64,000 bases of DNA from contig VXQX01000078.1 in the NCBI GenBank assembly GCA_009838765.1, forward strand, positions 1 through 64,000. The letters are read 5' to 3'. The stretch's first letter is position 1. Each line of letters begins with the position of its first letter. Below, piece by piece: positions 27,472 to 36,093 of this stretch. Source of the stretch: Gemmatimonadales bacterium. GTDB lineage: Bacteria > Gemmatimonadota > Gemmatimonadetes > Palauibacterales > Palauibacteraceae. The translations under genes and the position numbers were made by a program. The notes beneath the pieces are model-generated. The model saw nothing but the letters and a program-made list of their open reading frames with translations. It was not told the origin of the DNA and did no database searches.

Positions 27472-27667
27472 TAGCCCCCTCGTGCGAGTTGAATCGCCCT
27501 TGGCTGGCCCAATGCCGGGAAGCCGGAGGCCGCGCGAGACAACTCGTAACGGGCGGGCCGCTTCGGCGGAGCGAACATAAGGGTTCGAGGCGCTGCCGGA
27601 AAAGGCTCCGCTGCGAAGCGCGCGAGGTTGGTGGCGATGGCCCGCCGGCGACGGATACGTTGCCCCC
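27472..27667. promoter_or_regulatory. divergent control region of tkt and rsmE
   Basis: This 196-base gap must contain promoters for the pentose phosphate operon (leftward) and the rsmE operon (rightward). It holds a 7-bp inverted repeat, CGAGTTG (near 27485) and CAACTCG (near 27539). I see no convincing hexamer pair. Confidence 0.35.
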
Positions 27668-28441
27668 GTGAGCGATCAGACGTTCTTCGCCGATGGTCTT
27701 TCGGGCCTGGAAGCCGGCGCGCGTGCCGAACTCGCGAGCGACGACGCGAGACATGTCCGTGCCGCCCGGCTCCGGCCCGGTAGCCGCCTCGCGGTCACCG
27801 ACGGCGCCGGCCGCCGTTGGGAGGCGGAACTCGTCTCGCTGGAACGCCGCCGCGCCAGTTGCCGGCTGCTCGCTCCCCTTCCGCCGGTACCCGCGCTCCC
27901 GCTCCACCTCTGGGCTCCCGTGGCGAACCGCGACCGTTCCCTGTGGCTCGTCGAGAAGGCCGTGGAGCTGGGTGCCGCCACGATCACCTGGATCGAGTGG
28001 GAGCGGTCTCGCTCCGTGGCCGACGCCGGGCGCGCCGACGGTTTTCTTCGGCGGGCGGAGGCCCGCGCCAGGGCGGCGCTGAAGCAATCGGGCCGCAGTT
28101 GGCTCCCCCGGCTGCACGGGTCCCTTCTGCCCGAGGAGGTCCTCGGACGCTACGACGGAGCCGGGTGGCTGGCCGACGCGGAAGTACGACCCTTGCTCGA
28201 CGCCGGGATCGCCCGCCGCCGGGCCGGGCGAGGTGCCGGAAATGCGCTGACCGTCGCGGTGGGGCCGGAGGGAGGCCTAACGCGCCCGGAACGGCGTCTC
28301 TGCCTGGAGGCGGGCTTCGAGCCCGTTTCGCTGGGTCCGGCGGCGTTGAGGTTCGAGACCGCTGCGGTGGTCGCCGTCGCGGTGGCGGCTGCGATGCTGG
28401 CGGACGACGAAACGGAGGCAGGCGACGAGGGGACGACATGA
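27668..28441 (+). CDS. rsmE: 16S rRNA m3U1498 methyltransferase
   Basis: A 257-residue SPOUT-class RNA methyltransferase. The C-terminal knot contains [12 protein letters not shown] and [13 protein letters not shown], the RsmE signatures; the middle segment [21 protein letters not shown] is also typical. GTG 27668 gives a normal N-terminus. It heads an rsmE-HIT-mutS2 unit and overlaps the HIT gene by four bases. Confidence 0.95.
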   Translation: MSDQTFFADGLSGLEAGARAELASDDARHVRAARLRPGSRLAVTDGAGRRWEAELVSLERRRASCRLLAPLPPVPALPLHLWAPVANRDRSLWLVEKAVELGAATITWIEWERSRSVADAGRADGFLRRAEARARAALKQSGRSWLPRLHGSLLPEEVLGRYDGAGWLADAEVRPLLDAGIARRRAGRGAGNALTVAVGPEGGLTRPERRLCLEAGFEPVSLGPAALRFETAAVVAVAVAAAMLADDETEAGDEGTT

Positions 28442-28773
28442 CGGACTGCGTGTTCTGCGGCATCGCCTCGGGGGCGGTCCCGGCGACGATCGTCGCCGAG
28501 GCGGACGACTGGGTGGCGTTCCGGGACCTCGAACCCCAGGCACCGGTGCATGTGCTCGTCATCCCGCGGGCACACGTGTCGAGCCTCGCGACCCTCTCGG
28601 AAGGGCCGCTCGGAACCCGACTTCTGCGCGCTTGCGCGGCCGTGGCGGACGCGGAGGGGCTGGACGGCGGGTACCGCGTCGTCACGAATGTAGGCGGCGA
28701 TGGCGGCCAGGCCGTGCCGCACCTGCACTTCCACGTGCTCGGCGGTCGCCGCATGGGCTGGCCGCCCGGGTAA
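28438..28773 (+). CDS. HIT family nucleotide-binding protein
   Basis: A 111-residue HINT-type protein, probably a purine nucleoside phosphoramidase. It has the N-terminal CVFCGIASG (a possible zinc half-site), the core ALRDLEPQAPVH-like segment, and the histidine triad PHLHFHVLGG near the C-terminus. The ATGA overlap with rsmE sets the start. The physiological substrate is unknown. Confidence 0.93.
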   Translation: MTDCVFCGIASGAVPATIVAEADDWVAFRDLEPQAPVHVLVIPRAHVSSLATLSEGPLGTRLLRACAAVADAEGLDGGYRVVTNVGGDGGQAVPHLHFHVLGGRRMGWPPG

Positions 28774-28778
28774 CCGCC

Positions 28779-31163
28779 GTGGATCATGCGCTCAGGGTAA
28801 TCGAGTTCGACCGCGTGCTGGCGGCGGTCGGCGAACGCGCCGTGTCGGAGGCGGGTCGCGCGGCGGTGCGCGGGCTGCGGCCGCTGCCGGATTCGGCATC
28901 CGCGCGACGCGCGCTCGCGGGCGTGCACGAACTCCGGGAGCTGATCGGAAGCGGCGACGGTTGGATCCTGGATCCGATTGCGCCGCTGGACGGGGCTCTC
29001 CGGCGGCTCGCGATCGAGGACGCCGCGCTGGAGCCGGCTCAATTGCTCGCGTGTGGACGGGTCATGGCGGTTGCACGCGCCGTGCGGCGACTGGAGGCGC
29101 GCCTCGACCCCGATGGCCTCCCGGCGGAGCACGTGAGCCGGTTGTGGGGCGAGGCGGCCCTCGAGAAGCGGATTGCGCGCACCTTCGACGCGACGGGCGC
29201 GGTCGCGGACGGCGCCTCCCCGGAGCTTCGGCGCATCCGCCGCGCGCTTGCGACGCGGCGCGGCCGGCTCGTCGACGAACTCACGCGCTACGCCCGCTCG
29301 CTCCCGGAACGGGTTCGCGTGCCGGACGCCTCGGTCACGGTCCGAAACGGCCGCTACTGCATCCCGGTCCGCCGCGAGGGCAAGGCGGTCGCGGGCGGTC
29401 TCGTGCACGACGCGTCGGCCAGCCGCCGGACCCTGTTCGTCGAGCCGTCACGCGCCATCGAGGCGATGAACGAGATTCGTGAACTGGAGCTCGGCGAGGC
29501 CCGCGAGGTGGACAGAATTCTGCGGGACCTTTCGACCGCCGTGCGCGCCCGCGCCCCGGAACTCGCCGACTCCCACGCCGCCCTCGTGGACCTGGACTCG
29601 TTGCGCGCCCGCGCGCTCTTCGCGGACGAGATGGACGCGGCGCCGCCGGCATTCGTCGAGCCGGGGTCCGAGGGGATCCGCGTTCGCGGCGCCCGCCATC
29701 CGCTCCTCGCGCTCGATCCCGGCGGGGCGGTCCCGTTCGACCTCGACCTCTCGGCGGACGAGCGCGTCCTTCTCGTGTCGGGCCCCAACGCGGGGGGAAA
29801 GACGGTGTTCCTCAAGACGCTCGGCCTGCTGTCCGCGCTCTCGCAGAGTGGGGTGCTGCCGCCGCTCGGTCCCGGAAGCCGGATCCCCTTCTTCCGTCGC
29901 TTTTTCGCCGTCATCGGCGATGAACAGTCGATCGAAGCGTCGCTTTCCACCTTCGGGGCGCAGGCGCGCAACCTGGCCGGGATTCTGCGCGAGGCCGGAG
30001 ACCGGGACATCGTCCTCTTCGACGAGATCGGCAGCGCCACGGATCCGGCCGAGGGGGGCGCGCTCGCGGCGGCGTCGCTGCGGCGGCTGGCTCGGCAGGC
30101 GCGTCTGACGGTGGCCACGACGCACCTCGGCGACCTCAAGCGCCTCGCCGACGAGAAGGCCGTGGCCGTGAACGCCTCGCTGGAGTTCGATGGAACGCGG
30201 CTCGAGCCGACGTACCGTCTGGTCAGGGACCAGCCGGGCCGCAGCTACGCGCTCGTCATTGCGGCGCGGCTCGGGGTCCCGGATGACGTGCTCGCCGATG
30301 CCCGCGAACGACTCGGGCCGGAGCACGTCTCGCTGGACACGCTTCTCGCCCGGCTCGAGACCGAGCGAGGCGAAGTCGAGGACCTTCGGGTCCAACTCGA
30401 GCGCCGGGCGGGAGCAACGGCCGAGCGCGAACGCGACCTCGCGTCCAGGGAGACCGCCCTGGCCGATTCGGAGCGCTCCGCCGCCCGCAGGCGGGAGGCG
30501 GAGCGGATCGCGGCGCTGCGCGAGGCGCGAGTGCGGGTGGAGGCCGCGATCTCACAGCTCGAAACCGAATTCGCCGCCGGCGATGAGATGCGCCGCAGGG
30601 AGGCGAAGCGGGCCGCACGGGGGGAAGTCGAACGGGCGCTCCGGGCGTCCTCCGGCGCGCTTCGTGCGCTGGGCGAGTCCGCGCCTCCGTCGGCGGAGCG
30701 AACCGTCGGGGTCGGCGATGCCGTGCGCTGGTCTGCGTCCGACCGGCCCGCGCGGCTCGTCGAGATTCGGGAGGACCGCGGCGTCATCGAGGTGGGCGAA
30801 CTGCGGCTGACGGTACCGCTTGGAGACCTGACGCCCCATTCTGCTCTGGCGGGCCCTTCGTCCGGATCGGCCGGGGTCCGCGAAGCCGGCGGAACGGAGC
30901 AGCGCCGGCCGGATTTCAGCATCGCCGCGGAGGTCGATCTCAGGGGCCTGCGCGTTGAGGAGGTGGAGGGGGCGCTCAACCCGGCCGTCGATGCGGCGGT
31001 GGTTGGAGACCTGCCGTGGCTCAGGATCATTCACGGAAAGGGAACGGGCGCGCTGCGGCAGAGGGTGGGGCAACTGCTCTCCGGGGACCCGCGGATCCGG
31101 CACTTCAGAGCTGGTGAATCGAACGAAGGGGGCACGGGCGTCACGGTCGTGGAATTCGAGTGA
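28779..31163 (+). CDS. mutS2: endonuclease MutS2
   Basis: A 794-residue MutS2. The MutS-like core and ATPase have Walker A GPNAGGKT near residue 335, and Walker B with LFDEIGSATDPAEG. A long charged coiled-coil region lies at about 520-640. The C-terminal Smr nuclease domain has DLRGLRVEE and IIHGKGTGALR. In other bacteria MutS2 acts on recombination intermediates or collided ribosomes. The start is GTG 28779, five bases after the HIT stop; the N-terminal DHALRVIEFDRVL fits the family. Confidence 0.95.
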   Translation: MDHALRVIEFDRVLAAVGERAVSEAGRAAVRGLRPLPDSASARRALAGVHELRELIGSGDGWILDPIAPLDGALRRLAIEDAALEPAQLLACGRVMAVARAVRRLEARLDPDGLPAEHVSRLWGEAALEKRIARTFDATGAVADGASPELRRIRRALATRRGRLVDELTRYARSLPERVRVPDASVTVRNGRYCIPVRREGKAVAGGLVHDASASRRTLFVEPSRAIEAMNEIRELELGEAREVDRILRDLSTAVRARAPELADSHAALVDLDSLRARALFADEMDAAPPAFVEPGSEGIRVRGARHPLLALDPGGAVPFDLDLSADERVLLVSGPNAGGKTVFLKTLGLLSALSQSGVLPPLGPGSRIPFFRRFFAVIGDEQSIEASLSTFGAQARNLAGILREAGDRDIVLFDEIGSATDPAEGGALAAASLRRLARQARLTVATTHLGDLKRLADEKAVAVNASLEFDGTRLEPTYRLVRDQPGRSYALVIAARLGVPDDVLADARERLGPEHVSLDTLLARLETERGEVEDLRVQLERRAGATAERERDLASRETALADSERSAARRREAERIAALREARVRVEAAISQLETEFAAGDEMRRREAKRAARGEVERALRASSGALRALGESAPPSAERTVGVGDAVRWSASDRPARLVEIREDRGVIEVGELRLTVPLGDLTPHSALAGPSSGSAGVREAGGTEQRRPDFSIAAEVDLRGLRVEEVEGALNPAVDAAVVGDLPWLRIIHGKGTGALRQRVGQLLSGDPRIRHFRAGESNEGGTGVTVVEFE

Positions 31164-31226
31164 GCGCGCGTTGCGCGCGGTGCGCGGGATGACGGGCCGT
31201 TCAGGTCCCGGTTCGGAGGCGGGATC

Positions 31227-33041
31227 GTGGTGAGCGACAGCATCGTAGAGGACATCCGCGCGCGGGCGGACATACTCGAGATCGTGGGGGAGTACGTCCA
31301 GCTCCGACGGTCCGGAAAGAGCTACCGCGGACCCTGCCCCCTGCACGGCGGAGACGGGCCGAACTTCGCCGTCGACCCGCAGCGTCAGATCTTCAAGTGC
31401 TTCGTGTGCGGGGAGGGTGGAGACGTTTTCGGCTTTCTGATGAAGCACCTCGGGTTCGACTTCCCGGAGGCGGTGCGCCACGTGGGCGCGAGGGTCGGGA
31501 TAGAGATTCCCGACCGGGAGGAGCGACGCGAGGATCCGCACGCTCCGCTGCGCGGAGTGCTCGCCTTCGCGGCCGAGTGGTTCCAGGGCCGGCTGCGTGA
31601 GCCGGCCGGCGCCGGCGCGCGGGATTATCTGCGGGGGCGCGGACTGTCGGTCGAGGAGGCGCTCGACTTCGGGCTGGGCTACGCGGACGACGAGTGGCGG
31701 GCGCTCCGCTCGGCCGCGGCCCGACACGGGATCGAGGAGCGGACGCTGCTCGACCTCGGGCTTCTCGCGACGAGCGAGAGGGCAGAGGAGCCGTACGACC
31801 GGTTTCGCGGACGTCTGATGTTCACGATCCATGACCTGCGCGACCGGCCGATCGGCTTCGGCGGCCGCATCCTCGATGCCTCCTCCGACGCGCCCAAGTA
31901 CATCAACTCGCCCGAATCCCCCGTTTTTCACAAGGGGGAAGAGCTGTACGGACTCAACCGCGCGCGGCACGCGATGCGGCGCGAGGGCCGCGCCGCGATC
32001 GCGGAAGGGTTCACCGACGTTATCGCGCTGCACCGGGCCGGCCTCGGCTTTGCCGTCGCCGGGCTGGGGACGTCGTTCACCGCGGACCAGGCGCGCCGCA
32101 TCGGCCGATACACGAAGCGGGCCTATCTGCTCTACGACAGCGACCTCGCCGGGCTGCGCGCGACGTTCAGAACCGGAGACATCCTCCTCGCCGCCGGGAT
32201 CCACCCGATGGTTGTGTCGCTCCCGTCCGGCGAAGATCCCGACTCCCTCATCCACCGGGACGGTCCGGCCGCCATCCGGCAACTCCTCGACGATGCGGTG
32301 GATCTTCTCGAGCGGAAACTCCAGATCCTTCGCCGCGAGGGATACCTCGACCGGGTGGAGGGGCGCCGACGCGCGGTGGATGGCCTGCTCAGCACCCTGA
32401 GGGCGGTCTCCGATCCGGCGCTCCGCGACATCTACGTGGACCGGGCGGTGGAAGGGCTGGGAATACGGCGCGACACGCTCGTGGATGAGATCGCGCGTCT
32501 CGCACGCTCCCGGCTTCCACGCCGTCGCCCCGCCGACGGCACGGACCGCCCCCGTCGCGGGCCTTCCCCGGCCTCGCGGACCGAGCACGATCTTCTTCTC
32601 CTTCTCGTTCGCGACCCGGCGCTCGCCCGGCAGGCCGTGCGCGTCGGACTTGCACCCGACCACATGTCCGACCCGCGGGGCCGCGAGCTGTTCGAGATCC
32701 TGTCGGCGGCAGCGGACGAGGGGGTCGATTCTCCGGACTGGACGTCGGCCTCCGCCGCGGCCGGGGAATTGGCGAAGGCGCTGCGCGAATCCGACCGGGA
32801 GCTTCCGGACGCCGCCCGGGTATTCGACGCCGTGGTGCGCCGCCTCCTCTATCGGCGGCATCGCGAACGGATCGAGGAGATCGGCCGCGCGATCGAGCTT
32901 GCGGAGCCGGAGCAGCAACGTCGATTGTTGGGTGAGAAACAGGAACTCGTGCGCGAACTTCGAGCCGCGGGCGAGTCGGGGGCGTTCATGCCGGCGGCGG
33001 AGCCGAGACGCCCCTCGGAACCGACTACGGCGCAGGGATGA
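31227..33041 (+). CDS. dnaG: DNA primase
   Basis: A 604-residue primase making RNA primers at the replication fork. The N-terminal CHC2 zinc motif is CPLH...CFVC (about 37-62). The RNA polymerase core has the EGFTDVIALH and LYDSDLAG TOPRIM acidic motifs (about 261-308). The C-terminal helicase-binding region (about 445-590) is helical. Two adjacent GTG codons (31227, 31230) follow GGAGG; the first gives the best spacing. It overlaps the next gene by four bases. Confidence 0.96.
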   Translation: MVSDSIVEDIRARADILEIVGEYVQLRRSGKSYRGPCPLHGGDGPNFAVDPQRQIFKCFVCGEGGDVFGFLMKHLGFDFPEAVRHVGARVGIEIPDREERREDPHAPLRGVLAFAAEWFQGRLREPAGAGARDYLRGRGLSVEEALDFGLGYADDEWRALRSAAARHGIEERTLLDLGLLATSERAEEPYDRFRGRLMFTIHDLRDRPIGFGGRILDASSDAPKYINSPESPVFHKGEELYGLNRARHAMRREGRAAIAEGFTDVIALHRAGLGFAVAGLGTSFTADQARRIGRYTKRAYLLYDSDLAGLRATFRTGDILLAAGIHPMVVSLPSGEDPDSLIHRDGPAAIRQLLDDAVDLLERKLQILRREGYLDRVEGRRRAVDGLLSTLRAVSDPALRDIYVDRAVEGLGIRRDTLVDEIARLARSRLPRRRPADGTDRPRRGPSPASRTEHDLLLLLVRDPALARQAVRVGLAPDHMSDPRGRELFEILSAAADEGVDSPDWTSASAAAGELAKALRESDRELPDAARVFDAVVRRLLYRRHRERIEEIGRAIELAEPEQQRRLLGEKQELVRELRAAGESGAFMPAAEPRRPSEPTTAQG

Positions 33042-33775
33042 CAGCCGGGGAGAGTATGCAAGCGAGCGATATCGTCGAGGAATTACTCACCCTTCAGGAG
33101 ATCGACCACAGGATCCTGAAGATAGAAGGCGAACTCGAGAGTCTGGGCCGGGAGGAGACCACGCTCAGGGAAACCGTGGAAACGCTGGAGTCGCAGGTCG
33201 CGCGGATCCGGGCGGACGCGGAGGCGGCGGAAGGGCGGGTGCGGCAGTTCCACCGGGCCGTGGAAGCCGGCAGGGCGACGCTCAAACGCCTCGAGGCGCG
33301 CTCCGTCGCGGTGGCGAACATGCAGCAGCATCTCGCCGTTCGGAGCGAAACGGACACGGCCCGGCGCAACCTGCGGGCGGCGGAGGATGACCAGCTCGAC
33401 GCCATGCAGGACGTGGAGACCGCGCGCGGGGCGCTTGACGCGGCGGAAGCGGAGCTGCGGGAGGCCGCTGCGCGGCTGGCGGAGCGGAGCACGGCCGCCG
33501 GGGAACTCCGGGCGACGCTGGAGGGAGATCTTCAGCACTGCGGCGACAGCCGGAGAACCCAGGAGGGCCGACTGGACCGCCGGGCGCTGCAACTGTACCG
33601 CACGGCGGGTGGAGGGGGGCGCCAGGCGGCGCTCGCCGAACTCACCGTCGATGGGGCGTGCGGCCGGTGCTATACGGCGATACCGAAGCAGATACAGGCC
33701 GAGGTCCGAGCGCGGCGGAATCTCGCTGTCTGCGAGGGTTGCGGGATCATCCTCTACCCCGGGGCTCTGGTCTGA
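33038..33775 (+). CDS. coiled-coil protein with C4 zinc ribbon (DUF164)
   Basis: A 245-residue protein. Residues 10-180 are a near-continuous coiled coil rich in Glu, Ala and Arg. The C-terminus is a zinc ribbon with two CxxC pairs (CGRC and CEGC) of the DUF164/zf-RING_7 family. Related proteins in other bacteria have been linked to secretion or nucleic acid binding, but no firm role is known. ATG 33038 overlaps the dnaG stop; ATG 33056, after GGGGAG, is an equally good start and would remove six residues. Confidence 0.85.
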   Translation: MTAGESMQASDIVEELLTLQEIDHRILKIEGELESLGREETTLRETVETLESQVARIRADAEAAEGRVRQFHRAVEAGRATLKRLEARSVAVANMQQHLAVRSETDTARRNLRAAEDDQLDAMQDVETARGALDAAEAELREAAARLAERSTAAGELRATLEGDLQHCGDSRRTQEGRLDRRALQLYRTAGGGGRQAALAELTVDGACGRCYTAIPKQIQAEVRARRNLAVCEGCGIILYPGALV

Positions 33776-33797
33776 CGCCCCCCGTCAGCCCCGTCAT

Positions 33798-34388
33798 TTG
33801 AGGCTTCGTATCATCGCGGGCGATCTGGGAGGCCGTTTCATCGACGCCCCCCGGGGAACGCGGACCCGGCCCACGGCGGAGCGGGTGCGGGAGGCTTGGT
33901 TCTCCGCGCTCGCGGGCGATCTCGAGGGCTCCCGGGTCGCCGATCTCTACGCCGGCTCAGGAGCTCTGGGATTCGAGGCGCTGTCGCGAGGTGCGGCGTA
34001 CGTCCATTTTGTCGAGTCGGATCGTCGGGCGGTGGCGCTGCTGCACCGCAATGTCGCGATGCTCGATCTCGCGAACCGATCGCGGGTAGTGCGAGACGAT
34101 GCCCTCGCCTGGGTCCGCGGTCTCCACGAACCGGACGACGGGGCGGGTCCGGGTGCGCCTCTCGACCTGGTCTTTGCGGATCCACCGTATGCTTCCACCG
34201 GCGGCGCGCGACTGGTCGAGCGCTTCCGAGCCCGTCCGTTCGCCTCGCAGCTGTGGGTTGAGCACCGTCCGGACGCCGAATTGGCGGCGGCGGCCGACTG
34301 GACGAGGGAATACGGTGACACCTGCGTCAGCCGGTTCCGGGCTCCGGCGGACGCGTCAACCCGAACACTCTCACGGGGAACCCGATGA
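33798..34388 (+). CDS. rsmD: 16S rRNA m2G966 methyltransferase
   Basis: A 196-residue RsmD. The N-terminus LRIIAGDLGGRFIDAP, then TRPTAERVREAWFSAL, motif I DLYAGSGALGFEALSRGA, and the catalytic VFADPPY near residue 126. TTG 33798 is the only start that keeps the conserved RIIAG segment, although no ribosome-binding site is obvious. It overlaps coaD as ATGA; rsmD-coaD adjacency is very common. Confidence 0.93.
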   Translation: MRLRIIAGDLGGRFIDAPRGTRTRPTAERVREAWFSALAGDLEGSRVADLYAGSGALGFEALSRGAAYVHFVESDRRAVALLHRNVAMLDLANRSRVVRDDALAWVRGLHEPDDGAGPGAPLDLVFADPPYASTGGARLVERFRARPFASQLWVEHRPDAELAAAADWTREYGDTCVSRFRAPADASTRTLSRGTR

Positions 34389-34894
34389 ACAATGCCGTCG
34401 CCGTGTACCCCGGGTCGTTCGACCCGCTGACGGTCGGGCACGAGGACATCGTGCGCCGGAGCCTGGGGGTCGTGGAGCGTCTGATCGTCGCCGTCGCGGA
34501 GACGGCCACGCAAGCCAAGTCGGGACTGTTCGAGATCGAGCAACGCGTCGATCTGATCCGCGAAGTGTTTGCGGAAGAACCGCGGATCGAGGCAACGTCC
34601 TTCTCCGGCCTGCTCGTGGATTTCGCGCGCTCCCGCAGGGCCCGGATCATCGTGCGCGGGCTGCGGGCCGTGAGCGACTTCGAGTACGAGTTTCAGATGG
34701 CGCTCATGAACCGCTCGCTCTGGCCCGAGGTCGAGGTGCTCTTCATGGCGCCCTCCACGCGTCACACGTTCCTGAGTTCCTCGCTGGTGCGCGAGGTCGG
34801 ACGCCTGGGCGGAGATGTGACCGACTTCGTGAGTCCGGTCGTGAAGGCCCGCATGGACCGTGCCTTCGGGCGCGACGCAGCAACGCACAGGTGA
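34385..34894 (+). CDS. coaD: phosphopantetheine adenylyltransferase
   Basis: A 169-residue enzyme for the penultimate step of coenzyme A synthesis. YPGSFDPLTVGH (T/HxGH nucleotide-binding motif) is at 8-19, with IVRGLR near 94 and FLSSSLVREV near 131 as expected. ATGA overlap with rsmD; its stop overlaps the pta GTG. Confidence 0.97.
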   Translation: MNNAVAVYPGSFDPLTVGHEDIVRRSLGVVERLIVAVAETATQAKSGLFEIEQRVDLIREVFAEEPRIEATSFSGLLVDFARSRRARIIVRGLRAVSDFEYEFQMALMNRSLWPEVEVLFMAPSTRHTFLSSSLVREVGRLGGDVTDFVSPVVKARMDRAFGRDAATHR

Positions 34895-35745
34895 GGCTGC
34901 CGACCCGGTCCCCCTTCATTGACCGGCTGAGGGCGCGGGCCGCCGTCCTCGAGCGGCGCATCGGCTTTCCGGAGGCGGACGAGCCCCGCACCGCGCGGGC
35001 GATTCGCCGGTTGCGCGACGAGGGGTGGGTCCGCCCCGTGGAAATCCGGGCCGGCCCGGGAGGCCTCGAGCACGCCGCGCAACGCCTCGCGGCGGGGGAA
35101 CTCGACGGGGTCGTGGCCGGCGCCGTGCACGCGACGGCCGACGTGATCCGGGCCGGGCTGCGGATCGTCGGGCTGGCCGAAGGCGTGGACACGGTCTCCG
35201 CCGCCTTCTACATGGTGTTTCCCGACCCGGGCGAGCGGGTGCTCACGCTCGCGGACGCCGCCGTCGTCCCGGCGCCGACCCCGGCCCAGATGGCTGAGAG
35301 CGCCTCGGCGGCTTGCAACGCGCACCGAGCCATTGCCGGCGAGGAGCCGGTCGTTGCGTTTCTCTCGTACTCCACCCTCGGCTCGGCCGCGGGTCCGGCG
35401 GTCGAACATGTGCGAGAGGCGCTGGATCTCTTCCGCCGCCGCCGCCCCGAAGTTGCGGCGGACGGCGAACTTCAGGCCGATGCGGCGCTTGTCCCGGAGG
35501 TCGCGGCGCTGAAAGCGCCCGGGTCTCCGGTTGCCGGCCGCGCGAACCTGCTCGTCTTCCCTGGCCTCGACGCCGCGAACATCGCGTACAAGCTGCTCGA
35601 GCGACTCGCCGGAGCGCGCGCCCTGGGGCCCGTCCTTCAGGGGCTCCGGCGACCGCTGAACGACCTCTCCCGCGGCGCGTCCGCCTCCGATATCGTGGAT
35701 GTCGCCTGCATTACGGCCCTCATGTCACCTGGGAGCGAAGGATGA
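34891..35745 (+). CDS. pta: phosphate acetyltransferase (short form)
   Basis: A 284-residue PTA/PTB-family acyltransferase lacking the regulatory N-terminal domains of long Pta. LDGVVAGAVHATADVIRAGL, SAAFYMVFP, VAFLSYSTLGSA and NLLVFPGLDAANIAYKLLERL follow the catalytic-domain pattern. It interconverts acetyl-CoA and acetyl phosphate; phosphotransbutyrylase activity is an alternative. GTG 34891 overlaps the coaD stop. No acetate kinase is in the window. Confidence 0.9.
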   Translation: MRLPTRSPFIDRLRARAAVLERRIGFPEADEPRTARAIRRLRDEGWVRPVEIRAGPGGLEHAAQRLAAGELDGVVAGAVHATADVIRAGLRIVGLAEGVDTVSAAFYMVFPDPGERVLTLADAAVVPAPTPAQMAESASAACNAHRAIAGEEPVVAFLSYSTLGSAAGPAVEHVREALDLFRRRRPEVAADGELQADAALVPEVAALKAPGSPVAGRANLLVFPGLDAANIAYKLLERLAGARALGPVLQGLRRPLNDLSRGASASDIVDVACITALMSPGSEG

Positions 35746-36074
35746 CGTTTTCGATCGAAACGCTGGGGACGAATACCCTTGTCGCCGTGGGCGGCCAGCT
35801 CACGATCAACAACCGCGGCGAATTCAAGGAGCGCGTGCTCGCGCGCCTGGCGGTCGGGGACACCGACTTCGTGATCGACTTCACCGAGGCCGACTACATC
35901 GATTCCTCCGGCCTGGGGGTGCTCGTCAGTCTCTCCAAGCACATCCGCGACGCGGGAGGGCGCTTGACGCTGGCGGGGCTGAACGAGGATCTACAGCGGC
36001 TCTTCGCCCTTACCCGACTGGACTCGCTGTTCGAGATCGCCGAGTCCCGGGCAGCCGCGCTCGGCGAATCCTGA
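35742..36074 (+). CDS. STAS-domain anti-sigma-factor antagonist
   Basis: A 110-residue SpoIIAA/RsbV-type protein. The phosphorylatable serine is in YIDSSGLGVLVSL (Ser55 or Ser56). Such proteins bind an anti-sigma kinase when unphosphorylated. The next gene encodes a protein with both an RsbW-like kinase domain and a PP2C phosphatase domain, so the likely partner is immediately downstream. ATGA overlap with pta. The sigma factor controlled is not in the window. Confidence 0.92.
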   Translation: MTFSIETLGTNTLVAVGGQLTINNRGEFKERVLARLAVGDTDFVIDFTEADYIDSSGLGVLVSLSKHIRDAGGRLTLAGLNEDLQRLFALTRLDSLFEIAESRAAALGES

Positions 36075-36092
36075 CCGGAGCTGCAGCTCCGG
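36075..36092 (+). promoter_or_regulatory. perfect 18-bp palindrome containing the ribosome-binding site of the next gene
   Basis: CCGGAGC-TGCA-GCTCCGG is a perfect palindrome directly after the STAS stop and ends two bases before ATG 36094. As RNA it can form a 7-bp stem with a TGCA loop, hiding the only GGAG. It could limit translation of the kinase-phosphatase relative to the STAS protein, or bind a regulator as DNA. Confidence 0.6.
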
Positions 36093-36093
36093 C

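Noticed and set aside
30552-32918. A 788-codon open frame on the minus strand
   Set aside because: It is antisense to mutS2 and dnaG, whose motifs are unambiguous.
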